Assembly: GCF_026163685.1 (NCBI RefSeq) | Contig: NZ_JAOXSR010000005.1 | Coordinates: 124,001 to 188,000 of the forward strand | Reading direction: 5' to 3' | Length of the DNA stretch: 64,000 bases | DNA from: Oerskovia flava | Lineage (GTDB): Bacteria; Actinomycetota; Actinomycetes; Actinomycetales; Cellulomonadaceae | Program-made: the position numbers and the translations under genes | Shown here: positions 16,411 through 26,151 of the stretch, piece after piece | How the letters are laid out: each line of letters starts with the position of its first letter | Position numbering within the stretch: position 1 is the stretch's first letter | The notes under the pieces: generated by a model | Told to the model about the DNA's origin: nothing | Database searches by the model: none | The model's input: the letters and a program-made list of their open reading frames with translations, nothing else

Positions 16411-17296
16411 GCCCGGCGAGCCGGTCCGGGTTCCGGAAGACGTAGACGCGCGCGATCCGGTCGCCGTCGAGCACCATGGCCGCACCCATGACGACCCGGT
16501 CGCCGTCCCACCACACACCGCCGAGCTCACCATTGATCCCCGTGGGCTCGAAGCGCAGCGCCGTCGTCTCGGGCTTCGCCGCGAACCCCACCAGCGCGCG
16601 CGAGACCTTGTCGGCACCGCTGATCGGCCGCAGGGCGGCCTTCGCCTTGCCACCGCCGTCCGAGACGAAGACGACGTCCGGGGCCAGGACCTCGACGAGC
16701 GTGCCGACGTCCCCCGTCACGCAGGCCTCGAGGAAGCGGCGGGTGACCTCCTCCGGTTCGACGTCCGCGGGGGCGAAGCGGGGCCGTCGCGCCCTGACGT
16801 GCTCGCGCGCCCGATGCGCGATCTGGCGCACGCCGTCGACGCGCCGGTCGAGCGTGTCGGCGATCTCCGCGTACCCCACCCCGAAGACCTCGTGCAGCAC
16901 GAACACGGCCCGCTCGGTCGGCGACAGGGTCTCCAGCACCACGAGGAGCGCGATCGAGACGTCCTCGGCCTGCTCGAGCGGCGCCGCGGCGTCCGGGGCG
17001 GTGAGCATCGGGTCGGGCAACCAGGGCCCGACGTACGTCTCACGACGCGACCTCAGCGTCCGCAGGCGGTTGAGCGCGAGCCGCGTCGTGACCCGCACCA
17101 GGTAGGCGCGCGCGTCTCGCACGTCGTCGCGGTCGGCGGCCGACCACCGCAGCCACACCTCCTGGACGACGTCCTCCGCGTCCTGCGCCGAGCCGAGCAT
17201 CTCGTAGGCGACCGTGAACAGCAGCCGGCGGTGCTCGACGAACGGTCCGACAGGTCCGGCAGAGTGGTCGGCGGCGTCGCCCCGGTGGTCGCTCAC
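16397..17296 (-). CDS. sigJ: ECF41-family RNA polymerase sigma factor (SigJ-like)
   Basis: A 299-residue ECF sigma factor with an extra C-terminal domain. Sigma region 2 is near residues 15-80 (FTVAYEMLGSAQDAEDVVQE) and region 4 near 110-165 (LSPTERAVFVLHEVFGVGYA). The SnoaL-like extension carries the ECF41 hallmarks DGGGK and NPDRL. In this family the extension replaces a separate anti-sigma factor and tunes activity. It overlaps the upstream carboxymuconolactone-decarboxylase-like gene by 4 bp, so the two form one operon. The ECF41 promoter upstream of that operon implies autoregulation. Confidence 0.94.
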   Translation of the reverse strand: MSDHRGDAADHSAGPVGPFVEHRRLLFTVAYEMLGSAQDAEDVVQEVWLRWSAADRDDVRDARAYLVRVTTRLALNRLRTLRSRRETYVGPWLPDPMLTAPDAAAPLEQAEDVSIALLVVLETLSPTERAVFVLHEVFGVGYAEIADTLDRRVDGVRQIAHRAREHVRARRPRFAPADVEPEEVTRRFLEACVTGDVGTLVEVLAPDVVFVSDGGGKAKAALRPISGADKVSRALVGFAAKPETTALRFEPTGINGELGGVWWDGDRVVMGAAMVLDGDRIARVYVFRNPDRLAGLRRA

Positions 17297-17907
17297 CCCT
17301 GCAGGTTCTCCTGCCCGTCGCCGCCTGTCGACCCGGTACCGCGCCCGGCGAGGCTCCCCGCGGGCGGGATCTCGCAGCGGTCGCTGAAGCCCTGGCTCGT
17401 GAGGCCGAGCGCGGCGTTGACCCGGCTGCGGTAGTTCTCCTGCGCGACGATCGCGGTGAGCTCGACGAACGCCGCGTCGCCGAGGTCGTCGCGCAACGCG
17501 TCCGCGAGCTCGTCGGTCACGGTGGGCGGGGTCGCCGTCATCGCCTCCGCGTACTCCAGGACGAGGCGCTCACGGGGCGAGTACGCGCCCGCCTCGCGCC
17601 AGCGCGGCACGTCGTGCAGCTTCGCCGGGTCGGTGTCCTGGTGCTCCGACTCCCAGTACCCGAAGTCGACGCACCACGAGCAGCCGATCGCCACGGCGCT
17701 CGCCATGACCGCGAGCGACGTCAGCCCCGGGTCGAGCGCCTTCCAGCGGCCCACGCCCAGCTCGGTGAGCGCGTAGGTCCTGGTGACCGCTGCGTGGTGC
17801 CCGACGGCGCGCAGCGGCTCGAGCACGTCGCCGTACCGTCGGCGGGAGTACGTCGCGAGCACACGGTTGAGGATCGTGCGGGGCGGGTCGAGCGAGATGC
17901 GGGCCAT
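17293..17907 (-). CDS. Carboxymuconolactone decarboxylase-like protein (ECF41 partner)
   Basis: A 204-residue helical protein of the CMD/AhpD-like superfamily. The active-site type motif is IGCSWCVDFGYW (CxxC), within a bundle of predicted helices; ENYRSRVNAALG lies near the C-terminus. CMD proteins are standard partners of ECF41 sigma factors and may act as redox enzymes, though no substrate has been settled for them. The ATG at 17907 is preferred over 17925 because GAGGAGG sits just before it. It is the first gene of the operon with the sigma factor and is preceded by an ECF41-type promoter. Confidence 0.9.
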   Translation of the reverse strand: MARISLDPPRTILNRVLATYSRRRYGDVLEPLRAVGHHAAVTRTYALTELGVGRWKALDPGLTSLAVMASAVAIGCSWCVDFGYWESEHQDTDPAKLHDVPRWREAGAYSPRERLVLEYAEAMTATPPTVTDELADALRDDLGDAAFVELTAIVAQENYRSRVNAALGLTSQGFSDRCEIPPAGSLAGRGTGSTGGDGQENLQG

Positions 17908-17970
17908 GGTGCCTCCTCGGGTCATGGTCTTGGGTCACGGTCACGGCCGTGGGCATGCCGGTGACATGGA

Positions 17971-17997
17971 GACACGCGTCGACGACGCCGTGTGACA
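17971..17997 (-). promoter_or_regulatory. ECF41-type promoter (TGTCACA-N16-TGTC)
   Basis: Read on the minus strand, TGTCACA (17997-17991) is the exact ECF41 -35 element. A 16-base spacer leads to TGTC (17974-17971), one base off the CGTC -10. It is about 64 bp upstream of the CMD gene start. Confidence 0.7.
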
Positions 17998-18049
17998 CCC
18001 GGGCGAGGCCTCGTGGTGTGATCCCGGGCACAGCCCCGGCCCCGCGTGC

Positions 18050-18283
18050 TCACCTCGGCCGTTCGTTGCCCCGCCGGTAGTTGCCCGTCGCCCGCGCGAG
18101 GAGCTGTTGCGTCGCCATCTCGTCCCCGGCTGCACGCTCGAGCAGGGCGACGAGCCGGCCGGCCGCACCACCTGCCACCGTCACGACCACCCGTCCACCA
18201 CGCGCGATCCGGACGCGCCCGTCCTTCGTCACGTGGTGGTCGAACGGGTCCGGGAAGTCTGCCGCGTCGTCGGTCCCGGTCAT
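18050..18283 (-). CDS. Conserved small hypothetical protein
   Basis: A 77-residue protein starting MTGTDDAADFPDPFDHHV. A basic beta-like segment (GRVRIARGGRVVVTVAG) is followed by an amphipathic helix (GRLVALLERAAGDEMATQQL) and a basic tail ending RGNERPR. It resembles short conserved actinobacterial proteins with no assigned function, from memory rather than a search. It could bind nucleic acid. TAGCCT at about 18307-18312 may be its -10. It lies between the ECF41 operon and an MFS gene on the same strand. Confidence 0.65.
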   Translation of the reverse strand: MTGTDDAADFPDPFDHHVTKDGRVRIARGGRVVVTVAGGAAGRLVALLERAAGDEMATQQLLARATGNYRRGNERPR

Positions 18284-18326
18284 CTGCTCGTCCGTCCCAT
18301 CCGAGCAGGCTAGGGCGACCGCGACG

Positions 18327-19610
18327 TCAGCCGCCAGGGGAATCCCGGTCGTGCGCGGCGGCCGCCGCTCGGCGGGTGGTGAGGTTCGCGTGCTCGGAGT
18401 AGCGCGGCACCCACCGCAGCAGGGCGCCTGCCGACCCGACCCCGAGGCCGGCGGTGACCCAGATGCCCGCGGCGATCGACCCGAGGGCGATCCCGCCCGA
18501 GAGGACCAGCGGGCCGAGAGCGTCACCGGTGTCCTGGAACAGGCGCCAGATCCCGAGGAACGTCGGGCGCACGTCCGGTGGGGCGACGTCGGACCCGAGG
18601 GTCATGATGATCCCCGAGCCCATGCCGTTGCCGAGCCCGAGGAGCGCGGCGACCACCGCCACCGACGCGACCGAGTGCGCGAACGGCAGGGCCGCGAGCG
18701 CGGCCGCCATGGTGAGCATCGACGGGACCGCGATCCACAGCCGACCGAACCGGTCCATGACCTTGCCCGCCGGGTAGAACAGCAGCATGTCCAGCGCGCC
18801 CGAGAGCCCGAAGAGCAGCGACGTGACCTCGGGGTCGAACCCCTGGTACTCGCCCCACAGCGGCAGCACGGTCTGCCGTGCGCCCCGCACCGCGCTCACG
18901 AGCAGCACCGCGACGCCGAGGGTGCAGAACAGGCGACGGTGCTCGCGCGCCACGCGCGCGACGCTCGTGCGAGGAGCGTCCCGGCCGCCGCGGTCCCGGG
19001 TCCACCGTGGCGTCGGCGAGCGGGGTTCGTCCTGCACGACGGCAAGGATCGCCACGACCGCGAGCGACGCCACCGCGCCGAGCCAGTAGGCGCCGCGCAA
19101 CGAGGTCGCGGCGATGACGGCCGCGCCCGCGAACGGGCCGAGGAAGAGCCCGATCCGGTGGACCCCGGCCAGCGTCGACAGGACCCGCGCCCGCCGCAGC
19201 GGTGGGGTGATCTCGGTGAGGTACGCGTGCCGGGCGAGGTTGAACACCGCCGACGAGCTGCCCAGGGCGAGCACGCCGAGCCCGAGGCCCCACAGGCTCG
19301 CCGTGGTCGCGATGGTCACGAAGGCGGCGACCGCGATCCCGCCCGCGAGGAGCATCGCCCGCCGGTCCCCGAGCCGCGCGGCGAGCGCTCCCGCGGGCAG
19401 GTCGGTGAGGATCTTGCCGATCGGCAGCAGCGCCATGATGAGGCCGGCGACGGTCAGCGACGCACCGCGGCCCGTCGCCGTCACGGCGACGACCGGCAGC
19501 ATGGCGCCGATACCGATCTCGAAGACGAGGGTCGGGACGAACGCTCCGAGCACGACGGGGCGCAGCGGGAAGAGCGGCGCGGCGTCGCTCCGGGGCGAGG
19601 AAGTGTTCAT
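18327..19610 (-). CDS. MFS transporter (12-helix)
   Basis: A 427-residue major facilitator with about 12 hydrophobic helices in two halves separated by a charged loop (RSPTPRWTRDRGGRDAPR, about 200-220). The first-half loop motif is LAARLGDRRAMLLAG; the second-half counterpart is VMDRFGRLWIAVPS. The substrate is unknown; the layout fits drug or metabolite efflux. The ATG at 19610 gives MNTSSPRSDAAPLFPL, and the longer open frame upstream looks non-coding. AATGGT lies six bases before the ATG, a weaker leaderless promoter candidate. It precedes the small 77-residue gene by about 40 bases and could share its transcript. Confidence 0.92.
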   Translation of the reverse strand: MNTSSPRSDAAPLFPLRPVVLGAFVPTLVFEIGIGAMLPVVAVTATGRGASLTVAGLIMALLPIGKILTDLPAGALAARLGDRRAMLLAGGIAVAAFVTIATTASLWGLGLGVLALGSSSAVFNLARHAYLTEITPPLRRARVLSTLAGVHRIGLFLGPFAGAAVIAATSLRGAYWLGAVASLAVVAILAVVQDEPRSPTPRWTRDRGGRDAPRTSVARVAREHRRLFCTLGVAVLLVSAVRGARQTVLPLWGEYQGFDPEVTSLLFGLSGALDMLLFYPAGKVMDRFGRLWIAVPSMLTMAAALAALPFAHSVASVAVVAALLGLGNGMGSGIIMTLGSDVAPPDVRPTFLGIWRLFQDTGDALGPLVLSGGIALGSIAAGIWVTAGLGVGSAGALLRWVPRYSEHANLTTRRAAAAAHDRDSPGG

Positions 19611-19683
19611 CGGGCAACCATTCTGCCCGGTCCGTGGCCGCGCGAGGACGCACCCGTGCCTCGGGTCGACCGGCGTGCGGGCG

Positions 19684-20319
19684 CTATGCGTCCGGTGCGG
19701 GCGCTGCGGTGACCGGCTGCCGGAGGATGGTGCGCTGCTTCTCGGGTGCGACCTTGCGGAGGTCGCTGAGGTAGATCTCGTGGTGCGTGCCCGTCGGCGC
19801 CAGCCCCTGCCCGGGGATGATCTCCCGGTGCAGCCGCTCGAGCACGGGGCCCTCGTCCTCGAAGGTCCCGACGTGCAGCGTCTGCACGCACCGGCCCTCG
19901 GACAGCGCCTCGAGGCGGACGTCGTCCAGGCGCGCCGGCGCACGCTTCGTGCGCACCTGCTCGACGGCGGACGTGACCCGGTCCGCGTCGATCCAGTCCG
20001 GGACCATGAGCATCACCGTCCAGTCCCACTGCGACTTGTCCCGTGCGGTCGTGAACGCGTCCATGTCCGCCGCCCACCACAGACCCTCCAGCGGCGGGAC
20101 GACATAGTCCCGGTCGAGCTCACGCCGGCTGGCGAACTTCAGCGTGTATGCCACCGGGTAGAGCGCGGCCAGCGCGTCGGCGAAGGCCACCGAGGTGTTC
20201 GGGTCACCGTGGCCGTCGACCATCAGGTAGCGCAGGTCCGGCACGTCGACGACCCGGAACTGACCACGCCGCGCGCGGTACGGGTCGAAGGTCTTCTTGA
20301 AGTCGATCGCGTTCGTCAT
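19684..20319 (-). CDS. GyrI-like small-molecule-binding domain protein
   Basis: A 211-residue protein with a GyrI-like/SHS2 fold. Visible segments are FRVVDVPDLRYLMVDGHGDP, a repeated beta-alpha module and YTLKFASRRELDRDYVVPPLEGLWW. Stand-alone proteins of this kind bind or hydrolyse small ligands. No DNA-binding domain is present, so it is not a complete BmrR- or SoxR-like regulator. The ATG at 20319 is preferred over 20340 because AGGGGAAC lies just upstream. It is divergent from the aminotransferase gene and has no obvious functional neighbour. Confidence 0.85.
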   Translation of the reverse strand: MTNAIDFKKTFDPYRARRGQFRVVDVPDLRYLMVDGHGDPNTSVAFADALAALYPVAYTLKFASRRELDRDYVVPPLEGLWWAADMDAFTTARDKSQWDWTVMLMVPDWIDADRVTSAVEQVRTKRAPARLDDVRLEALSEGRCVQTLHVGTFEDEGPVLERLHREIIPGQGLAPTGTHHEIYLSDLRKVAPEKQRTILRQPVTAAPAPDA

Positions 20320-20496
20320 CGTTCCCCTGGAGTCGCTCACCGACGGGACGGCCGTTCATCAGCGTAGGGCAGCGCGTGACGCAGGGCACCGGAAGGGTTC
20401 GGCTGCCGCGCACGTCCCCGGGGTGTTGCGCCCACCGTTTCGGGAGCATCATGAGGAGCGTCGGAGCGGACGGCATCTCGCGAAGGAGCGCAAGGC

Positions 20497-21663
20497 ATGG
20501 AGCTGTCAGGGCGGGCGCACGCCGCGCGCGACGCGATCGAGCCCGTCACGTCCTTCTTCGTCTCGTTGCGCGCGATGGACGGGCGCCACGACGTCGTCGA
20601 CCTGACGTTCGGCGACCCGCACGAGATGCCGCTGCCCGCGCTCGTCGACGCGCTGCGGGCGAACCTCGAGCCACGCGCCGAGGACTGGTTCGCCTACAAG
20701 ACCAGCCTCGCCCCGGCCCGGGAGACGATCGCCACCGGCCTGCAGGGCGAGCTCGGCCTCCCCTTCGAGCCGGACGACATCGCCATGACCCAGGGTGCGT
20801 TCGGCGCCATCGCGCTCGCATTCCGGCTGGTCGCCGACGCCGGCGACGAGGTCGTGATCCCCGAGCCGGGCTGGTTCTACGCCCCGATGCTCCGTGCGGC
20901 CGACCTCGTCCCGGTCAACGCGCCGCTCGCCGCGGACACCTTCGACCTGGACGTCGAGGCGGTCGTCCGGGCGATCACGCCCCGGACGCGCATCGTCGTC
21001 GTGAACTCGCCCGCGAACCCCACCGGCCGCGTCTACGCCGAGGGCAGGCTGGCCGAGCTCGCGAGGGCACTCGAGGAGGCGTCGGCGCGCAACGGTCGGC
21101 GGGTCTGGTTGCTGTCCGACGAGCCGTACCGGCGCATCCGGTTCGACGGCGTCGGCTTCACGAGCCCGGCCGCCTGCTACCCGTGGACCCTGATCGACTA
21201 CAGCTACGGGAAGGTCCTCCTCGCTCCCGGCCAGCGCCTCGGCTACCTCGCGCTCTCGCCCCTGATCCCCCGGGCAGAGCGCGCCGAGCTGCGCGACGCC
21301 CTGCTCCCGCTGCAGCTGGGACTGGGATGGGGCTTCCCCGACGCCCTCATGCAGTACGCGGTGCCCGCCCTGGAGGCCGTCTCGATCGACCTCGTCGAGC
21401 TCGAGCGGCGACGGGACCTCATGGTGCAGGCGCTCGGCGCGGCGGGATACTCGGTCACCGTGCCCGAGGGCACGTTCTACCTGTGGGCCGCCGCACCGGG
21501 CGGCGACGCGGTCACCTTCGTGGCGGAGCTGGCCGATCGCGGTGTGTTCGTGCTGCCCGGGACCGTGTTCGACCGTCCCGCCCACTTCCGGATCAGCCTG
21601 ACCGCCACCACCGCCATGCTCGAGCGAGCGCTGCCCGCCCTGCGTGACCTCGGTGCACTCTGA
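20497..21663 (+). CDS. Class I/II PLP-dependent aminotransferase
   Basis: A 388-residue fold-type I aminotransferase. The PLP Schiff-base lysine is about Lys239 in [15 protein letters not shown]. Other landmarks are [13 protein letters not shown] (the Asn that contacts PLP), [14 protein letters not shown] and the C-terminal substrate-carboxylate Arg in HFRISLTAT. It resembles aspartate or aromatic aminotransferases, but the amino donor is not decidable. A GAAGGAG ribosome binding site lies upstream of the ATG. The recQ ATG follows 40 bp after its stop. Confidence 0.93.
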   Translation: MELSGRAHAARDAIEPVTSFFVSLRAMDGRHDVVDLTFGDPHEMPLPALVDALRANLEPRAEDWFAYKTSLAPARETIATGLQGELGLPFEPDDIAMTQGAFGAIALAFRLVADAGDEVVIPEPGWFYAPMLRAADLVPVNAPLAADTFDLDVEAVVRAITPRTRIVVVNSPANPTGRVYAEGRLAELARALEEASARNGRRVWLLSDEPYRRIRFDGVGFTSPAACYPWTLIDYSYGKVLLAPGQRLGYLALSPLIPRAERAELRDALLPLQLGLGWGFPDALMQYAVPALEAVSIDLVELERRRDLMVQALGAAGYSVTVPEGTFYLWAAAPGGDAVTFVAELADRGVFVLPGTVFDRPAHFRISLTATTAMLERALPALRDLGAL

Positions 21664-21703
21664 GATTCCGCCGGTGACAGCGGCCCCTGGCACACTGGCG
21701 GCC

Positions 21704-23551
21704 ATGACGCTCCCGGACGCCGCCCCGACCGTGACCGCTCTCGACGTGCTGCGCGACGTCTTCGGCTACGACTCGTTCCGCGGCGACCAGCAGGAGATCA
21801 TCGAGACGGTGACAGGCGGCGGCGACGCTCTCGTGCTCATGCCGACCGGCGGCGGCAAGTCGCTCTGCTACCAGGTCCCGGCACTCGTCCGGCGCGGCAC
21901 CGGCGTCGTGATCTCGCCCCTCATCGCCCTCATGCAGGACCAGGTGGACGCCCTGGACGCGCTCGGCGTCCGGGCCGGCTTCCTGAACTCCACGCAGAAC
22001 CCGGACGAGCGGCGCGCCGTGGAGCACGCCTACCGGTCGGGCGAGCTCGACCTGCTGTACCTCGCGCCGGAGCGGCTCGGCGTCGAGTCCACCGCCCGGC
22101 TGCTCGACCAGGGCACGATCGCGCTGTTCGCGATCGACGAGGCGCACTGCGTGTCCCAGTGGGGCCACGACTTCCGCCCCGACTACCTGCGGCTCGGCGA
22201 GCTGGCCGAGCGCTGGCCCGGCGTCCCGCGCATCGCGCTGACCGCCACCGCGACCCAGCACACCCGCGAGGAGATCGCGACCCGCCTGGGCCTGGCAGAG
22301 GCCCGGCACTTCGTCGCCAGCTTCGACCGGCCCAACATCACCTACCGGATCGCCCCCAAGGACAACCCGGGCAGACAGCTGCTGAACCTGCTGCGCACCG
22401 AGCACCCGGGCGACGCCGGGATCGTGTACTGCCTGTCCCGTGCGTCGGTGGAGAAGACCGCCCAGCAGCTGACCGACCAGGGCATCCGCGCCCTGCCGTA
22501 CCACGCGGGCCTGCCCGCGCACGTACGCTCGGCCAACCAGTCGAGGTTCCTGCGCGAGGACGGCGTGATCATGGTGGCGACCATCGCGTTCGGCATGGGC
22601 ATCGACAAGCCCGACGTCCGGTTCGTCGCGCACCTCGACCTGCCCAAGTCGGTCGAGGGCTACTACCAGGAGACCGGCCGCGCGGGCCGGGACGGCCTGC
22701 CGTCCACGGCGTGGCTCGCCTACGGGCTGGCCGACGTCGTCCAGCAGCGCAAGATGATCGCCGATTCCGACGGTGACCCCGCCCACCGCCGTCGGCTCTC
22801 GTCCCACCTCGACGCGATGCTCGCGCTGTGCGAGACGGTCGAGTGCCGCCGAGCCCAGCTCCTGCGCTACTTCGGCCAGGACCACCCCGGCGGCTGCGGC
22901 GCCTGCGACACCTGCGCGAACCCACCCGAGGCCTGGGACGGCACCATCGCCGCCCAGAAGCTCCTGTCGGCCGTGTACCGGCTCGACCGCGAGCACGACC
23001 AGCGCTTCGGCGTCGGGCACGTGGTCGACATCCTGCAGGGGAAGTCCACACCCAAGGTCACCCAGTGGGGGCACGACAGCCTCACCGTGTTCGGCGTCGG
23101 CGACGACCTGTCCGACGGCGAGTGGCGGTCCGTCGCTCGCCAGCTCCTCGCCCAGGGACTGCTGGAGGTGGACTCGAACCACGGCACGCTGCTGCTCACG
23201 GCAGCCAGCGCGGAGGTCCTGGGCCGTCGCCGCGAGGTACGGCTGCGCCGCGACCCGCGGCCCCAGGGTGGCGGCCGGAAGCCCGCACGCGCCAGCGGGG
23301 CCGCCTCGGAGGCGGTCACGCTGTCGGACGCCGACCAGGAGGTCTTCGAGCTGCTCCGCGCCTGGCGGGCGTCGACCGCCAAGGAGCAGGGCGTGCCGGC
23401 CTACGTGGTCTTCCACGACGCGACGCTGCGCGCCGTGGCCACCGGACGACCGACGGACCTGGATGAGCTGAGCCAGATCAGCGGCGTCGGCCAGGCCAAG
23501 CTGGACCGCTACGGCGACGGGATCCTGGCGGCCCTGCGCCCCTCGCCCTGA
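21704..23551 (+). CDS. recQ: ATP-dependent DNA helicase RecQ
   Basis: A 615-residue superfamily 2 helicase that unwinds DNA 3' to 5' during recombination and fork repair. Motif I is [14 protein letters not shown], motif II is DEAHC and motif VI is [10 protein letters not shown]. The RecQ zinc-binding domain shows CGACDTC after [11 protein letters not shown] winged-helix (RQC) domain follows, and an HRDC domain closes the protein ([30 protein letters not shown]). The ATG at 21704 is preferred over 21644 because the longer form would overlap the aminotransferase gene. CACACT seven bases upstream may be a leaderless -10. Confidence 0.95.
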   Translation: MTLPDAAPTVTALDVLRDVFGYDSFRGDQQEIIETVTGGGDALVLMPTGGGKSLCYQVPALVRRGTGVVISPLIALMQDQVDALDALGVRAGFLNSTQNPDERRAVEHAYRSGELDLLYLAPERLGVESTARLLDQGTIALFAIDEAHCVSQWGHDFRPDYLRLGELAERWPGVPRIALTATATQHTREEIATRLGLAEARHFVASFDRPNITYRIAPKDNPGRQLLNLLRTEHPGDAGIVYCLSRASVEKTAQQLTDQGIRALPYHAGLPAHVRSANQSRFLREDGVIMVATIAFGMGIDKPDVRFVAHLDLPKSVEGYYQETGRAGRDGLPSTAWLAYGLADVVQQRKMIADSDGDPAHRRRLSSHLDAMLALCETVECRRAQLLRYFGQDHPGGCGACDTCANPPEAWDGTIAAQKLLSAVYRLDREHDQRFGVGHVVDILQGKSTPKVTQWGHDSLTVFGVGDDLSDGEWRSVARQLLAQGLLEVDSNHGTLLLTAASAEVLGRRREVRLRRDPRPQGGGRKPARASGAASEAVTLSDADQEVFELLRAWRASTAKEQGVPAYVVFHDATLRAVATGRPTDLDELSQISGVGQAKLDRYGDGILAALRPSP

Positions 23552-23604
23552 GCCGTCTCTGCATGCCACACAACCCCTCGCGGCGCACCCTTCCCGCTGC
23601 CGCC

Positions 23605-24096
23605 CTAGAAGACGAGCCCGTGCCGCTCCACCAGCGGCATCGTCGCCTCGAAGTCCACCTCGCCGCCATACTCGGCCGCGAGGGCGGGAAGCGTCTCGGG
23701 CGAGTACTCCCCACCGGGCTCAGCGAGTCGGCGGAACATCGCCTCGATGCCACCAGGAACGATGATCTCCAGCACACGGAGCTCGTCGTCACCCGCGTTC
23801 CAGAAGGTGTGCCAGCGCCCCCGCGGCTTGACGACGAGATCGCCCGACGAAGCCGTGATCTCGACACCCTCCTCGACCACTCCGAGCGTGCCGCTCAGCA
23901 CGAAGGTGTACTCGTCCTCGCGGCTGTGCCGGTGCACGGGGGCGGCCAGCACCTTCGGCCCCAGCACATGCTCGACGAGCGCAAGACGGCCGCCCGATCC
24001 CGCGCTCTCGATGAGGAACCTGTCGAGAAGCCCGGGCTCGCCCGTGACATCGCCTTCGCCCGCGCGGACGACCTGCGGGCCGACTGGAGCCGCCAT
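23605..24096 (-). CDS. Cupin-domain protein
   Basis: A 163-residue single-domain cupin. The metal-site motif is HRHSREDEYTFVLSG, with the second motif near GDLVVKPRGRWHTFWNAG. The ending (FEATMPLVERHGLVF) is typical of small cupin proteins tied to stress or secondary metabolism. The function (dioxygenase, isomerase or ligand binder) is not decidable. The ATG at 24096 begins MAAPVGPQVVRAGEG; the open frame continues upstream to 24447 but overlaps the AraC gene on the same strand and looks non-coding. TACCAT lies eight bases before the ATG. It is the outer gene of a block that looks less GC-rich than its flanks. Confidence 0.88.
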   Translation of the reverse strand: MAAPVGPQVVRAGEGDVTGEPGLLDRFLIESAGSGGRLALVEHVLGPKVLAAPVHRHSREDEYTFVLSGTLGVVEEGVEITASSGDLVVKPRGRWHTFWNAGDDELRVLEIIVPGGIEAMFRRLAEPGGEYSPETLPALAAEYGGEVDFEATMPLVERHGLVF

Positions 24097-24280
24097 ACCG
24101 CCCGATGGTACGCCCGTGGCATCCACGGCGGTACCCTCGGCGAGATGCGCGGACGTGCCGAGGACGTCTGCACTCCCCGCCCCACCCTGATGGCCGGTTC
24201 GAGTGCCCGACTGGTTCACGGGACGCAGCACGACGGCCCCAGCGCTGCGGTCCCTGAGAAGCCTTCGACGGCCGGTTCCG

Positions 24281-25315
24281 TCAAGCGGTCGGTTCGACAG
24301 CCGCGTCCGCAGGCATGTCCGGCGTCGTCGACGCGTCGACGCCCTTGCTGGCCGCACGCTTGCGCTCACGGGAGTGGTGCCGGTACTGGCTCGGCGTCTG
24401 GCGGCGACTTCGGTAGAAGGCGCGGGCGAAGGCTCGCGGAGAGGCATAGCCCACGGCCCGCGCGATCATGCCGACAGGCTCGTCCGTGTCTCGTAGCCGG
24501 GACGCGGCGAGATCCATCCGCCAACCGGTCAGGTAGGAGCCCGGCGTGGTCCCCATCGCGCCGGTGAAGTGTCGGGTCAGGCTGGCTCGGGAAACTCCGA
24601 TCTCCGCAGCCAGCGAGCCCGTCGTCCAGTCGCGGTGCGGCTCGCGGTGCATCAGGCTCACCGCGTCGCGAGCGATCGGGTCTAGTCGCGCATCGAGCAC
24701 GGCAGGGTCTGCGTCGTCGGGCCGTCGCGCGAGCACGGCTCTGATGAGTTGCACGAGAAGGAGGTCGACCAAGCTGTTGACGGCGGCTGTCGTGCCGACC
24801 TGCGGCTGAGCGAGCTCGGCGTCGATCAACTGGCTGATGGCGACGAGCCCGGGGTTCTCCTGTGCGCTGAGATGGAGAGGCGCGGAGAGCGCGAGAAGTG
24901 CCGGGGTGCTGACCTCGGCGTCATGCGTGTAGTGCAAGGTCAGCAGTCGGCTCTGCGTGGGCGGATGGCCGACGTGCATCGGCCGTCCGCTACGGCGAGC
25001 GTGTGTGGCGGTCGCGTGGTTGCAGGGGGCGAGGGTCAGTCCCGGGCAGGCGGCGAGGCTGTGCTCGACGTCCGGCGGAAGCCACAGGACGTCGCCCGTC
25101 CGCAGCGCTCGGGGCGCCTCCTCCGGTACGGCGACCCAGGCCTGACCGGAGATCACGACGTGGAGTGTTGCGTGTGGCGAGATGCCCGCCTGGACGCCCC
25201 ACGCACCGCCGACCTCGACGCGGACGCCCGTCGAGTCCCGGGCACCCGACAACCGGATGGTGTCGACGAGCTCGCTCACTCTGTCCGGCTCCCTCGGCTC
25301 GAGCACCTGGACCAT
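24281..25315 (-). CDS. AraC-family transcriptional regulator with cupin sensor domain
   Basis: A 344-residue regulator. The N-terminal half is a cupin-type ligand domain (GVQAGISPHATLHVVISGQ, ALRTGDVLWLPPDVEHSLA). The C-terminal 100 residues hold two helix-turn-helix motifs: GSLAAEIGVSRASLTRHF and IARAVGYASPRAFARAFYRS. The ATG at 25315 has an AGGAGG ribosome binding site eight bases upstream, better than the GTG at 25324. It is in the same direction as the cupin, VOC and hydrolase genes, and may control them. A 90-bp gap separates its start from the VOC gene's end. Confidence 0.93.
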   Translation of the reverse strand: MVQVLEPREPDRVSELVDTIRLSGARDSTGVRVEVGGAWGVQAGISPHATLHVVISGQAWVAVPEEAPRALRTGDVLWLPPDVEHSLAACPGLTLAPCNHATATHARRSGRPMHVGHPPTQSRLLTLHYTHDAEVSTPALLALSAPLHLSAQENPGLVAISQLIDAELAQPQVGTTAAVNSLVDLLLVQLIRAVLARRPDDADPAVLDARLDPIARDAVSLMHREPHRDWTTGSLAAEIGVSRASLTRHFTGAMGTTPGSYLTGWRMDLAASRLRDTDEPVGMIARAVGYASPRAFARAFYRSRRQTPSQYRHHSRERKRAASKGVDASTTPDMPADAAVEPTA

Positions 25316-25407
25316 GACACCCACCTCCTGGCTGCGTCAGGCATCGTTGTACGCCGTCTCACCGAGCTGTCCCGGCCGCACCGCGGCCGGGACAGCCGCA
25401 AGACACC

Positions 25408-25962
25408 CTAGAGGGCCAGCGCACGGAACGGGTCGCTACCGTCCCAGTCCCGACTGGCGTCTCGGATCATGCCGAAGAACGCCTCGAAGTCGGATGTCCT
25501 GTGATGCACCTCCACATGGTGGCCGAAGAGGTGCGAGGCATCGTGGTAGGACGTGTGCATGGTCCCGAAGCGTGCCTGCATGTAGGACGGCGCGCCCTGT
25601 TGTTCGAGAGAGTCGACGACCAGGTCCCAGTCCTCGACGGCCCAGGCGATGTGATGGAGCGCCGGGGTCCGGAGCGTCGCCAGGTTCTCGCTGACCGGTC
25701 GCGGTGCCGAGTCGTGCACCACCATGAACTCGACGCGTGTGTCACCGAGCTGTCCGATGGCGCTCGAGTGGTCAAAGGTCGCGGGTGCGCCACCGCTCGT
25801 CACCTCGCCGAGCTGCACGTGCTCGCTGTAGAAGAACGGACCGGCCCCCGTGGTCCGCACCGCGGCCGTCACCGCAGCCTCGAGGTCGTCGACGACGTAG
25901 CCGACGTGGTGCACCTCGCGCAACAAGACCGTGCCGGACGGCCTGACAGAAGGAATGGACAT
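25408..25962 (-). CDS. VOC-family protein (Glyoxalase_4-like)
   Basis: A 184-residue vicinal oxygen chelate protein. Two modules are visible: HHVGYVVDDLEAAVTAAV at the start and HHIAWAVEDWDLVVDSLE in the second half, with later His/Glu residues in GHHVEVHH that could bind metal. The fold resembles methylmalonyl-CoA epimerase-like and dioxygenase-like members; the substrate is unknown. The ATG at 25962 (MSIPSVRPSG) has GGAG about nine bases upstream; an earlier ATG at 26028 lacks one. It lies between the AraC regulator and the alpha/beta hydrolase, consistent with a small catabolic set. Confidence 0.85.
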   Translation of the reverse strand: MSIPSVRPSGTVLLREVHHVGYVVDDLEAAVTAAVRTTGAGPFFYSEHVQLGEVTSGGAPATFDHSSAIGQLGDTRVEFMVVHDSAPRPVSENLATLRTPALHHIAWAVEDWDLVVDSLEQQGAPSYMQARFGTMHTSYHDASHLFGHHVEVHHRTSDFEAFFGMIRDASRDWDGSDPFRALAL

Positions 25963-26151
25963 TGCTCGCTGCTCCGGTTCATCGATCGGATCTGACTCGT
26001 CGACACTAGGTTTCGCCGTGTGCTCCATCCGGCTCGAGAGGGCGCAGATCGGCTCAGATCCGGGGCCGATCGCCTCTGCGAGCATGGCTCCATTCACGAA
26101 CCTGTCGTTGGAACACCGTCACGCGTCTGGCCCACGCCTGTGAGAGCGGGC

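Noticed and set aside
23559-23568. A 10-base direct repeat (CTGCATGCCA) just after recQ matches the anticodon region of tRNA-Ala at 27379-27388, flanking the accessory block like an att site.
   Set aside because: The match is only 10 bases and does not extend into the tRNA 3' half, which an integration remnant should contain. No integrase or excision gene is present.
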